This document shows positions 1 through 10,694 of a DNA stretch of 64,000 nucleotides, piece by piece; position 1 is the first letter of the stretch; every line of letters starts with the position of its first letter. A program made the position numbers and the translations under genes. Source of the DNA: Lactarius indigo (Eukaryota; Basidiomycota; Agaricomycetes; Russulales; Russulaceae); the NCBI GenBank assembly GCA_025766275.1, contig JAFKAC010000002.1, positions 2,790,001 through 2,854,000 on the forward strand, given 5' to 3'. The notes beneath the pieces are model-generated. The model saw only the letters and a program-made list of their open reading frames with translations. It made no database searches and was not told where the DNA came from.

Positions 1-1958
1 TCATAAGCTGCCTTGGCTGAACTCAGCTGAGTTTGAAGGGTGGAGAGCTGAGCTGCTTGGTCTTGGACGGTAGCCTCAACAGTGCTCCTTTCGGTCTTCG
101 TGTTCTCAAGAGAACGAGTCGTTGACTGCAACTGGTTCTGCAGATTTCCTATCTCGACCGAGTGATTATGGATCGCAACAGACGGGACTCCGGCCCCAGC
201 ATCGTCGTCATCATCTAGGAGATCTTTGTTAGAAACTACAGCAAACTATGAGTCTTCTATCTCTCGAGCATAGAACATGAAATACCTGGGAAACCGAAAA
301 CACCTCGTCCCGATGGGTGAGGCACTGTCGCCTGCGGGGGCGAAAATGACGACTGTGGGCTAAGGGGCCCGGTTCGTTGAGGTTGAAGAATCGCAGACTG
401 CGGCTGGGACGCTGCGGGGGACGTAGGGCTGTCATCCCAGAGTAAATCCTTCAAGGTCTCTGAGGGGGGTGGGTGGAAAGGAGAGGTGGCGGGTACAGCT
501 GCCATTCGCATAGATGGCGGTATCAAAGAAGGCGGTAAAGTAGACGGAAGGTCTTTCCCGGCGAGCTTTCCTATGATGAGGTGCATCGCAACAGCAAAAC
601 CTTCACGAGTGAGACGCCCGTCATTGTTTAGATCAGCTAAATCCCTGCGCATGTTCGTAAGATGACATGGTTCCCGGTAGAAACAGTGTGGACGAATCTA
701 ACCAAATCAAAGCGAGGTCATCCTCGGGGAGTTTTGAATCGATCATAAAAGGGACGGCAACATCACCCTCAATGTAGCCCCGCTTTTGCACGTCAAGGGT
801 GTCAAAGAACTTGTCTGCATTAGCTTTCTCAGCGGGGGTGACATCCCATGCTGGTTGGGGTTGCGCAGCAGACGCAGCGGCAAACGGGCCCGGTGCCGGT
901 GCCGGCGCATTCCGAGGCAGCTTAGTGGGACCAGTCTGGTGCTGCTGTAAGGCCGGTCCCGTGAACTGTTGTTGCAGAGGTTGGCCTGAATATTGGGGTT
1001 GTAGTGGCTTTCCTGTTAGCTGTGGTCGGACTACACTCGACCCATTATTCTGTGGGAAAGTGCCAGAGAGACCGGGGCTGAAAGAGCCACTGTTCCCGGT
1101 AGCATGAGAAGCAACAGCGCCGCCCGATGAGCCAGAAGCCATCTCATATAAACCAGGAGGGAGAGTTGTCGGAATGAAGGAAAGTTGTCCGGACATTGAA
1201 GCCTGGATGAGGTACATGGCAACTGTAAAGTCTGCAACATCCAGAGATCCACGGTTGTGTGTATCCGATAGATTCCTACAAGAGATGAATTAACAAGAGT
1301 AACTTGTCGTGACTCTAGCGAAACATGCCATATTTGAGAAAGCTTTTCAACAGGGAGCTTAGACTTGACAAATACTTCGCGTGCTTTCTCGCCTGCAGGC
1401 ACGGTATCAAAATAGGACGGATGCCAGAAAAGTCCGTGCTCGTACCCGAAAGAAGACCATTAACAGGACCGCATCCATTAAAGAGCCTCGCAAACTTGGC
1501 CTTGTCTTGGACAGTCAACGGAGGGGGGAGACGTGAACCCGGGGACTGGGGGGAGGGGCTGATAGCTCTACGAGGTTCCGAAGGTGAGGGGAATCCGTCA
1601 ATGACTGCAAGAGGGCCAGCTTTGGAAACGATTACAAGGGTCAGTCCGAAGATTCAAGGTAAGAAGACGCGTCGCGCTCACGTTTGTTGACTAGATCCGC
1701 TGAGATGGCATCGCCTTTCTGTGCCCAACCAAGAAGACGCACCGCAATCGAAACACCCTTTCGAGTGAGAAAACCTTGATTCTCCGCGTCTGCAATCCCC
1801 CAGATTTGACCTAATGTAGTGGCGTTGAGGTTGGCACCCCCGAAGACTTTGACAGCAACATCGCCGGTGATGACGCCAAACTTTTGAGGATCATGCTTGT
1901 TAAATATCTGGTTCACGAGAGCCGCCTCTCCTTGCGTTGGGGAGAAAGCTGAAGCCAT
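1..1958 (-). CDS. EDE1: EDE1/Eps15-like endocytic scaffold, 5' part only
   Basis: Early endocytic scaffold that binds NPF-containing adaptors through EH domains at cortical actin/clathrin sites. Translation starts at 1958 ([11 protein letters not shown]). Three EH domains are visible: the first covers about residues 5-100 (LGQIWGIAD core), the second has VEKLSQIW followed by an intron, and the third has EDDLALIW then [13 protein letters not shown], a good EF-hand-like loop. Linkers are rich in Q, P, G and S. After EH3 comes the motif [14 protein letters not shown] (here [10 protein letters not shown]), then an acidic LLDDDDD stretch and a heptad-rich coiled coil (LQNQLQS..LENTK) that is cut by the window edge. 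At least three short introns interrupt the frame. The C-terminal half, where a UBA domain would be expected, is outside the window. Family assignment is strong; exact junctions are inferred. Confidence 0.9.
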
Positions 1959-2151
1959 GGATAAGTGAAGTTACGAATACAAGTTGTCTGCCAGGTTCAA
2001 GTTGGTCGGCCTCTCCTGGGGAGTCGTTAGAGTGTGCCGAACCGCCCCGCCTTCCCCGCTTCTACCGGTGACACGTGGGTACACGTGACCCAGTCACCTG
2101 GTTATCCGCACGCGGTTGGTTGGTTTTGGTTTTCAACTCGGACTGTCCTTC
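1959..2151. promoter_or_regulatory. Divergent promoter EDE1 / UBC11 with paired CACGTG boxes
   Basis: This 193-bp interval separates two divergent start codons. It holds two CACGTG E-boxes at 2072-2077 and 2082-2087, spaced 10 bp so they face the same side of the helix, next to a CCGGTGA and a GTCACCTGG. CACGTG is the core site of Cbf1/USF-type bHLH factors. No clear TATA box is visible. Confidence 0.5.
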
Positions 2152-3064
2152 ATGGAACAAATCACTACATCTCTCGTCGCCCGCCCTGCTCCAAAGTCTG
2201 CAGTATCTGGGTCTGGTGGTGACGTTACTGGTAGCGTGACCAAAAGGTTGCTCATCATTTTGACTGTTCACCTGTAATGAACACTGACCTCGCCGTTCAG
2301 GTTAAGCAATGAACTGATGACCCTAATGGTAAGTATATTACCTCCCAATTCTACGCGTCGGCGTTTCTCATACGTCCCCAGATGTCCTCGTCACCTGGAA
2401 TCGTGCGTACTGAAGACCTTTCTTATCGGTTCGCCATTTAACGACCATCTAGTCGGCCTTCCCAAAATCTGATGCCAACCTCTTCGAATGGGTAGGCACA
2501 ATAGAGGGACCTGCAGGAACTGTGAGCATTTGCCTTCTCTAAGCGACTGTACGTCTCATGGTCCGAATTGAACAGTATTACGGAGGGATGTCGTTTAAGA
2601 TCGCTATACACTTCCCCCCGAATTATCCATATGTGCCACCTGTCATCAAGTTCGAATCCCCATGTTTTCACCCGAATGTCGATATTGCATCGGGTGCAAT
2701 TTGTCTCGACATTCTTCAGGTTTGAGTCTCCTCGGTTTGAGGTGTAGCTTTGTGAGTTGACCATGTTCTTACCTCAGGACAAGTGGTCGGCTGTCTACAG
2801 CGTCCAGACCATTCTTTTGTCCTTACAATCTCTCCTCGGAGGTACAGAGGTATTCTTCGAAGAAGTGATTTCTTTCCTGATCTTCAATCTCAGAACCGAA
2901 CAACGCGTCTCCCTTAAATACGGACGCGTCCAACGTCTGGGAGTCTCCAGAATGTGAGCAATAACTGTTGAGGGTGGTGTTGTATGCTTATTTGCGCCCT
3001 AGTGTTCAAAGTTCAACTTCTGAAATATTACCGACCAATCAACGACGACTTAGCTGCGGCGTAA
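2152..3064 (+). CDS. UBC11: Ubiquitin-conjugating enzyme E2, UBE2C/UBC11 type
   Basis: E2 enzyme of the class that works with the anaphase-promoting complex to ubiquitinate cyclins and securin. Eight exons splice to about 180 aa, the usual size: 2152-2246, 2301-2328, 2382-2402, 2453-2521, 2576-2719, 2778-2841, 2894-2953 and 3003-3064. The N-terminus has [12 protein letters not shown] and [18 protein letters not shown], as in UBE2C. The core carries the HPN motif (CFHPNVD) and the catalytic Cys in [13 protein letters not shown]. It continues with [18 protein letters not shown] and ends INDDLAAA. Some exons are only 21 and 28 nt long, so an automatic caller may miss them. The assignment to the UBE2C subgroup rests on the N-terminal extension and the LDILQDKW..Y pattern. 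Confidence 0.9.
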
Positions 3065-3934
3065 ATGGAGTGGATAGAAGGATGGCTATATACCCCGTCT
3101 TTGGTGGCTGTGTTGTATAATTGAGTCTGTACCGCAATCTCGCATGTCTGTTTGCTTTGTCATCCAGTTGCTGTGCCCGTCGCTGATATTTCTATCACCC
3201 GTCGTCCGACCGATCACGAACCAACTTTCCTTCGTATTCTTGGGTTGATCCCTCGTCTTTGGCTGAGCCTTTTTTTTTTTCCCGACCGCAGGCGTTTTGG
3301 GGACAATCTAGTTAGTCCCTTTTTCTTTAGTGGTGGCCACTCTTAACTTGTGTTCAGATTATTCACCACCACTTTGCAATGCCCCGTCGACCTGCTCCGA
3401 CGCCTCTTCTTTTGTATCAAGGACCACTACCACCTCGCAGCCGATCTAAATTTACGATGCCCTCAGTGCCACGTCCTATTTTTCTCCCGCCAGCTATGGT
3501 GACCCGTGGACCTGCTCGCCAACAGGTGCACAACGTCGGGGATAATACAAAATCCGAATACGGGAGGATGAAGGGTGTCCAAGAATCGCCGCCAGGATCG
3601 GGAGTTCGAGTATGTGGGGGTGGCAGTGGAAGGATTCGAGGACCTTGGGACCATTCAGGGTCTTACAGGACAGTAGCACAGACTGAGACGGTGGTGATGC
3701 CCCCCAAGGCAGCAGGAGTAGGGACGATGTAATAGACAGGCCTCATGGTACCGGGTCCTGCCGTGAACTCGCACGACTTTGGGCAACTCGCCTCCACGTC
3801 CAACCGTTTCTTGTCTTTTTTTAAAAAACATCTCCAGTTTCTTCACTTTGTTATATTTTTTTCCGTTGTTCTTTCTTCTATTTTTTTCGGTGTGGGATAA
3901 TCATCATCATCGTCTCATCGTCCTTCTCGCCCTC
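3065..3934. other. 870-bp intergenic region / long 5' leader of the Cip2-like gene
   Basis: No conserved gene was recognised. The stretch has several T-runs (3271-3281, 3817-3823) and CT-rich tracts of the type found in fungal promoters and leaders. It includes an open frame 3379-3732 (117 codons, Pro/Gly/Arg-rich, no recognisable domain) that would be an upstream ORF if transcription starts before it. Confidence 0.5.
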
Positions 3935-5751
3935 ATGACCAGCTCTTCTCCTACTCCCGACATCGCTTCGCTGTCCCTCTCATCTCAGCCGCCCCACCAA
4001 CGTCTTCATGACACTTACGATTACGACGGCTCTTCAGGCAACATCAGGTCTCAGTATCATTTCGCTACTTCCCCTCCTGTTCCTCCGGGTCAGCCCCCCT
4101 TCCATCCTCTCAGCATGAATCAACCCCCTCTCAAGAACAACAAGACCACTCGCGCCGGCCTCCCTACTGTGCGCCTTTTATCTCCCCCTTCCCCCCATTT
4201 TTTCGCTTACTTAGTTATCATCCATTTTACCACGATTATAATCTTCTGACAGCAATGGCTCGATAGCGGCTCGACTTTCCCTGACAATCGCTCTCTTTCT
4301 TCCCCGAATAATTCTGACCTTTCCTCGGGCGGAGGTTCGCCACCTCTTCCTCACATTAATGCCCCGCCCTCCAGTCAAGGTGCCGAAGACGAGATTATAC
4401 CCACGGCTATTGTCATCAAAAACATCCCTTTTAATGTCAAACGCGAGACTCTTCTGGAAATCATCGTATGTTTTCTGCTGTTGCTCTCCTCCCTCCCTTT
4501 CATCGTTTCCCAAATAGGCGTCGTTGTCCATCCCAACACCGTATGCCTTTAACTATCACTTAGACCAGTCGGGCTCTTTCCGGGGTCTTGCCTTTGCCAA
4601 CTTCCGGCAGGCCTCGGATGCAGATGCCGTCGTCGCCGCTTTGAACGGTTTCGATGTACAGGGTCGTAAGCTACGCGTCGAGTATAAAAAGGTGCTACAA
4701 GCCGGCGAGAAGGAGCGCATCGAGCGGGAAAAGGCTATTCGGCGTATGCGCTCCATGCAGCTTGAGAAGGAGCAGCAGCAACACCAACTTCAGGCCGCCC
4801 CACAAACTCCTTACGACGACTTCCCCCCCCCAGTCATCGCTCCTCCATTCACCCCTCAGCGCTCGTATTCCGGCACTAACTACCAGCCCCCGCAGCAGTA
4901 CTCCCCACCTTCAGCTCCTCCAATGCCTGTCCCCCAGACATACAGTGTCCAAACACCACCCCCTGTGCTTCCTGTCGCACCTAGCCCTTCCCTTAAAGGC
5001 AGTTCAGCTTCGAATGAGCTGGATCTCAACGACCCATCTACTTTGGAGATCTACTCCCGTATCTTACTTTTCAAAGATGACCGTATGAGGGACGAACTCG
5101 CATTTTCTAGAACACTCTCTCCAAAACAGCGACGTATAGTTCATTTGGTTGCTCAGAAGCTTGGCGTATATCATTATTCTGTCGGTGAAGGTGAAGAGCG
5201 GTATGCTGTCGTCACCCGTATCGACCCAGAAAAGGTCTGTGCAAATATATCTATCATCAACCTATCTAACACACGCACCTGGTCACTAGAGACAGCAAGG
5301 TAATCACCACCCAGGGTTGCAACGTATGCCCTCTGCTTATCTCTCCCCGACCTCTCCTACGTCCGGCGGCATTCCTCCGTCCTTGCGCGTCAAGAAATCG
5401 ATGCCCGACATGGGGGCGCTACGCACACAGGCGCCTCGACTTACCACCCGCTCCTCTAATGGCAACATACGTGAGGGCTACGCGACCATCGCCTCTCCTT
5501 CACGGCGCTTGGGGAGTGGCTTTGGCTCGCTCTTCGGGAATTCTAGTCCGTTCGACACCGTTCCGCCGGTCCCGAGCTTGCCCTCATCTGTCGGTTTAGA
5601 CCGGCTCGAAAGTCCGACTAGCGGCGTTGTGCGGCAGCCGCGTGGCCCAGGTGTTGGTGGGTTCAACAGTCGCCGGGAACAACGCGTCGTGGCGAGCGAG
5701 AGTGCACTACGCGGTTTAGATGCACGCTCTCACGAGCCGCTGGAGATGTGA
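3935..5751 (+). CDS. cip2: RRM + R3H-like RNA-binding protein, Cip2/Pin4-like
   Basis: Predicted cytoplasmic RNA-binding regulator of mRNA stability, related to fission yeast Cip1/Cip2 and budding yeast Pin4. Four exons (3935-4168, 4253-4465, 4518-5234, 5290-5751) splice to 541 aa with all junctions in frame. A low-complexity N-terminus leads into an RRM at about residues 130-215: RNP2 is TAIVIKNIPFNV and RNP1 is FRGLAFANF. After a basic helix (EKERIEREKAIRRMR) and a P/Q-rich linker comes NELDLNDPSTLEIYSRILLF and an R3H-like block (LSPKQRRIVHLVAQKLGVYHYS). The Ser/Pro-rich tail is probably disordered. The last intron must end at the CACTAG at 5289, because later AGs break the frame. The ATG at 3935 follows the long leader described separately. 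Confidence 0.85.
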
Positions 5752-6056
5752 AGTTTCCGGCCATTTGTCTTACATCACTACACTCAATAACTTTCCACGG
5801 TACCCTCTTGTTTAAACTTCCCGACCTCATTTCGTGTAACTCATATAAGTCTGTGACTTTACTCATTCTCCTGGCCGTCTTCCATATTCCTGCTGGGCAA
5901 GACGAAGTGATCTGCTTGAGTATTATTACCACCCTTTACCGTGTTGATATATAACGTACTGTTTGCATGCATTGGTAGTTGTGCCGCACCTGTTCATTTT
6001 GTACTGGCTTGTCATAGTTGGCTCGCTTACGCACGCACACAACTTTAACAGACATC
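5752..6056. promoter_or_regulatory. Terminator/promoter interval before NUC1
   Basis: This 305-bp spacer lies between two genes on the same strand. It is AT-rich and includes a TTGATATATAA stretch near 5943, which could serve as a TATA element about 110 bp before the NUC1 ATG. Nothing else was recognised. Confidence 0.3.
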
Positions 6057-7520
6057 ATGCCCACTTCGACCCTCCTCAGAGCTAGTTTCTTTGCTCTGGG
6101 CGCAGCCGTGGGTGGGGGCGCCGTAGCTGTTCTGAACGCGACCAAAAAAAAGGAGGCTGTCGTTCTTCCAAGTGTACCGCCGCCCCCCACTCAGGTCAGA
6201 CCGCCACTCGTAGAGGTTGGTGTCACCGGTGACCCTCGCTTTGTTGCTCCAGCAACGACCGCAGTTGGCCCCGTTCTTAAATACGGGAATCCTGGTATGC
6301 GTACTCCAGTTGGCCACTCCTTCGTCGCTCACTCTTCGACCGTACGTAGGCCCCATCCCTGACCAGCTCGCGCGCCAGGCATACGTGGCTGCGTATGACC
6401 GTCGGCTGCGACACCCCGCATGGGTCAGTTAACCTGCTTCATCTCCCTTCTGTTGCTGGAAGTCCGGTATTTCTATCCAGACCGCAGAACACTTGACACT
6501 CGCCTCTTTGGGAAAGTCTCCTCTCGAACCTGCACCAGCAGATGGAGAAACTGGGGACCGGGGAAAGTCGACCTTCCACGAGGACGAGAGTCTTCCAGTG
6601 CAGTTCCGCGCAAAGCTGCAGGATTACTTCCGCAGTGGTTACGACCGCGGACACATGTGAGTAATTTACTTGAGTCAGCGTCGCGTCCTACCTGCTAAAT
6701 TGCAAACTTTGCCCAGGGTACCAGCTGCAGATGCAAAACGATCGCAGGTCAAAAGATCCTGTCATGAGCTTTCGGAATATGCTTCGCTGACCCACCCCCG
6801 TAGGAAGCTATGGACGAGACGTTTTTGCTGTCTAACATCGCCCCACAAGTCGGTTCTGGCTTCAATCGCCATTGTACGCCTGACACCTTTCCCCACAACG
6901 CTTCATCATGCCTACTTATTACTACGTTAGACTGGGCCTATCTGGAAGATTGGTGTCGCCGGTTAACGGGCTCGTTCTCCGATGTCTACGTGTTCACCAT
7001 TCCGTTGTACCTCCCCCACAAGGAATCAGACGGAAAGTGGCGCGTCGTACGTTGGCACACACAGACACGACCCCCGATTGACGACAATTCCTAGACGTAT
7101 GAAATGATCGGCAACCCGCCGAACGTCGCCGTTCCGACACATTTCGCCAAGGTTGTTCTTGCGTCCCGGCCGTCGTCAGCTTCGACGCCCCACATCCCGG
7201 AGATCTCTACCGGAGCGTTCGTACTCCCAAATGCCATCATCCCAGACGACGTACCTCTGGAGACCTTCGTCACTCCTGGTAATTGTCACGTTCTCGCTAC
7301 CCCCTCACCCCCCCCCCCCCGTTGAGCGTTCTTGTCATTGACGTTTCTACCGCCAGTTGACGCCGTCGAACGTGCCGCTGGCCTGACTCTGTTCTCGGAC
7401 GCCATCAAGGGAGGATCGAAGCACATTTGCAAAACGGCCAAATGTCAGGTCGTTGTGCGTCGGTTTGATGACGCGCAGAAAAGGCCTGAAATGAGGCGAG
7501 CGATCTCGTCTCCCCGGTAG
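6057..7520 (+). CDS. NUC1: Mitochondrial nuclease NUC1 (endonuclease G family)
   Basis: Sugar-non-specific DNA/RNA endonuclease of mitochondria, a beta-beta-alpha-metal nuclease linked to mtDNA turnover and fungal cell death. The ATG at 6057 opens a short hydrophobic leader (SFFALGAAVGGGAVAVLNA) typical of the membrane anchor/presequence. The conserved block YGNPG|PIPDQLARQAYVAAYDRR follows. The catalytic DRGH motif is split by an intron (SGYDRGHM then VPAADAKRSQ), and the metal-binding Asn lies in LLSNIAPQVGSGFNR. The C-terminal half holds GNPPNVAVPTHFAKVVL and ends AISSPR. Seven introns of 50-110 nt are supported by frame continuity. It appears intact and of normal length (about 340 aa). 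It converges on the mL46 gene, with 74 bp between stop codons. Confidence 0.92.
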
Positions 7521-7594
7521 CACGTAGCACACATAGACCAAAACAATTTTTGCTACGTATTAGGATTATCCGTTATCAGCAATAGCAATCTACT

Positions 7595-8598
7595 CTAAAA
7601 GTCGGACAACATATCCTTAACGCCGTCCCAGTACTGCTCATCTACGCGCTTTTCGATCTCCTTTTTGGTGAGCCAAGCAAAGTCTGCAACGGACTTGCTT
7701 GGTTTTACTTGACCAGACATAATGTGCCCCTTGAAGAAGAATACACAGGTCTTTTCATGAAGTTAGTTGTTGCTTTGAACCTGAGAAGTTGACGAAGACA
7801 TACTTTGGGAGATGCGGCCAAGTCAGGGAGTGGAGTAGGAGGCTGTATCTCGTACAGGCCAATTGGCTTCCGACCGACAATCCAGGTGTCCATGGCCTCA
7901 CCACACAATCCCTTCAACTCACGCGCTGCAGACTACAGAGAGGTGATGATCATTTTGGTCAAGGCAGAGAAAGGGTGCTCTCACCTCGTGCAAAAGCTCG
8001 CTACTCGTTGTGACCTCGCTCTCGGGAAACCTCCACACCGTAGCCGCAACGTCTGTTGTTTTCTGCTTGACCAGGAGGTAAAGATTTCGCTGGCCCTTCC
8101 TGTCCAGGCTTTTCAGGTCGCCGCTATCGTCACTCGCGTGGACGCGAGGTGCAGGCGTCTCGTCCTCGTCACGACCGAACTTCTTCAAATCCTGAGCGGA
8201 CACGCCGGCGCCCGGTGCGAGGGGATGGTCCGCGCCGAATCCAGGTCCGAAGGCTTTGCGGTCGCGCTTTCGCTCCTCGAGGTTGAACTTGGACTCGAGG
8301 AGGGACCCCGGCTTGAAGTAGAATTCGTACGGGAAGGGGTTGTGCAGCGCACGTTGGATGCGGGATTGGTAGGCATAGTAGGCGCGTTCGAAGGGCGTCG
8401 GCGTGCGAGTGAGGATGGGAGAACGGTTGAGAATGACGGCGGTGTGCAAGTTGGGACGTGGGGGTTTCTTTGGACGGTGGTGTGTCACCTCAGTTGCGAA
8501 ACCCCTGCAAAAGGACGGTCTACCTTGGGTGAATATTAGAAGAAATAAAGGCGAGGAAAAGCGAAAGACGAACTCGGTCTGAGGAGTGATGTGGACAT
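7595..8598 (-). CDS. MRPL46: Mitochondrial large-subunit ribosomal protein mL46 (MRPL46/Mrpl17)
   Basis: Component of the mitochondrial ribosome large subunit, with a degenerate Nudix-like fold. The first exon (MSTSLLRPS) joins over a 50-nt intron with a CTAAT branch point to RPSFCRGFATE, an Arg/Ser-rich mitochondrial presequence. The mature part starts LHTAVILNRSPILTRTPTPFERAYYAYQ, the family signature. It continues through a charged insert to RNLYLLVKQKTTDVAATVWRFPE, then WIVGRKPIGLYE, and ends WDGVKDMLSDF. The ATG at 8598 is chosen because the next in-frame Met would remove the presequence. The start lies only 51 bp from the divergent VMA13 start, so the two genes must share promoter sequence. 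An open frame on the opposite strand (7805-8539) is a shadow. Confidence 0.88.
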
Positions 8599-8649
8599 GG
8601 CAGGAACAGCAAACGAGTCCCGAATTGGGGTTAGTCGGACACTCCCACC
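8599..8649. promoter_or_regulatory. 51-bp bidirectional start-to-start interval (mL46 / VMA13)
   Basis: The start codons of two conserved genes on opposite strands are 51 bp apart. There is no room for separate upstream regions, so the promoters must overlap and each leader lies within or opposite the other gene. The VMA13 start has a good context (CCCACCATGACG). No TATA box is seen. Confidence 0.6.
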
Positions 8650-10526
8650 ATGACGCTCAATCTCGTCTCGAATTCTTATCTCGAAGAAAGCACGGCAAAG
8701 ATACGCGTCAAACAGGTTCCTTGGGAGGTGCGTCTTCTAGTCCTACAATCATCACCTCTGGAGCGAATCTCAAGTAGGGATATCAACGCGCCGGTCATGT
8801 TACACTCGAGGAACTCGCGCTCATCAAGAAAGTAGACAGGCAGCCCAGAGCAAAAACAGAGTCTCTTATCCTCTCAGATGGCCAGGCGTATGCTCAGCTT
8901 TACCTCGGGTTGCTCAAGAAACTCCAGAGGGTGGACACCCTGCAGTCTATCCTCGTTCTCATTGCGGACGCTCTCACCGGTACGCCTAATTTAGCTTTTC
9001 CGGTAAACTGATCCGAGCATTTTGAGCAGATCATGAAGAGCGTATCGTGTTGTTCACGAGGGCGTCCGTATCTGACCCCGATCTTCCTTTTGGTCCCCTT
9101 TTGCGGTTAGTGTGTGCTCGGGTTCGCCGATAGCTTCTCTCCCTCAGTGACAAGCCACATCCCAGGATACTTGAGACTCAGGACGATTTTGTGCAGCTGA
9201 AGACGTCACAAATATTGACCGTCCTGTTAAGGTCCGTTCATGAACCCGTCTACTCGGTTGCAACCCGCTCACTTCGATTCGTCCTCCAGCGCAGAACAGG
9301 CGCCACTCCAGCAGTGGCAACTTCAACCCCTCTTAAGTTATTTATCTATATGCGTACAAGGAACTTCTCCGAACAAGCGAGATGTAGCAGTACAGTGTCT
9401 TGAGGCCATTCTGCCGAGACACGAAGTTCGTCAGGCCGTCTGGGCGATCCCAGGTATCGTGAGCGGGTTAGAATCACCACAACTGGCTCTGGCATAGATG
9501 ATCCGAACTCTCCCTCGCCTTTAGGTTAGTTGACGTTCTCAAATCAAATCAGAATCCCCAAATGAACTATCAAGTTGGCTTTTGCTTCTGGTTATTGACG
9601 TTTGAGGCGGATATCGCAGAGCAAATCAACAAGTATGTATATTTACTTCCCCTAGTGACGGCATTACTGAGGAGCTGTGCAGGAGATACGATGTCATCCC
9701 CCTCTTCATCAGTGTTGCTCAAGCAGCCGCCAAGGAAAAGGTCGTTCGCGTAAATATAGCTACGCTTCGTGTGGGTTTCCCCTCTAGTCTCTTCCAAATA
9801 TTCAGGTACTTATTCGTGCCGCGAGGTGCATTAGAACCTCGTCACGAAAGCTCCGTCTGCCAATCTACCCGCGATGTTGGTCGCAGAGTTGCTCCCATTC
9901 GTTAAGAACCTTGCTACGCGCAAGTGGTCAGACGAGGATATCCTGGAGGATGTGCAATTCCTTATAGACGAACTCAACGCAAGATTCGAGAGCCTGACGT
10001 ACGTCCCATCTGTGGTGATTAGTGCGTTGGCCGTCACTCACAAAAAGAGCAGGACCTGGGATGAATACACCTCCGAGCTCACCTCGGGACACCTATCATG
10101 GACACCAGTGCACGACTCCAACTTGTTCTGGAAAGAGAACGCTACGAAACTGAACGAGAAGGACCACGTTCACCTGAAGTTCGTCTTGGTCAGGCTGGAA
10201 ACATAATACTGACTGATTTGGTCTGATATTCCAGGAGACTCGTCGAGCTATTGCGAACGTCACAAGATCCTCTTGTTCTCGCAGTCGCTGCGCACGACCT
10301 CGGGCAGTATGTAAGGTACTACGAACGCGGGAAAAAGTGAGTTTTCGTAGTGATACGCATTCATTTCTGCTCGACCTATTGTTGCTTTGTTTTTTTTAGG
10401 ATTGTCACCGACCTTGGTGCAAAAACCCGCGTCATGGAGCTCATGTCACACAGTAGCCAGGAGGTGCGGTACCAAGCGTTACTCTCCGTACAGCGACTTG
10501 TCAGCCACCCATGGCAATCCGTATGA
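8650..10526 (+). CDS. VMA13: V-type H+-ATPase subunit H
   Basis: Regulatory subunit of the V1 sector of the vacuolar proton pump. It is built of HEAT/armadillo repeats, is needed for activity and silences free V1. The protein begins [19 protein letters not shown] and after one intron reads [19 protein letters not shown], the family's diagnostic N-terminus. Later conserved blocks are [67 protein letters not shown] and, in the C-terminal domain, [21 protein letters not shown]. It ends [14 protein letters not shown]. About ten short introns are needed, all in frame. The length is close to the normal 430-480 aa. It converges on TRAPPC13, with 168 bp between stop codons. Confidence 0.92.
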
Positions 10527-10694
10527 TTATGATCGTGTCAGGTGCGTTGAAGTATGCAGACGCACAGGAGCGTAGACAAACAGAAATGAACATTGTAACA
10601 CCTCGCGAAGTATGAATGCATTAATATCTGATATCCACCGCCCTTTTACGGGTACCATAAAATAAATACGCAAGCCACCAGCCAGCGTTCTCAT

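Noticed and set aside
7805..8539. 244-codon plus-strand open frame opposite mL46
   Set aside because: It mirrors the conserved mL46 exon on the other strand and has no recognisable content of its own.
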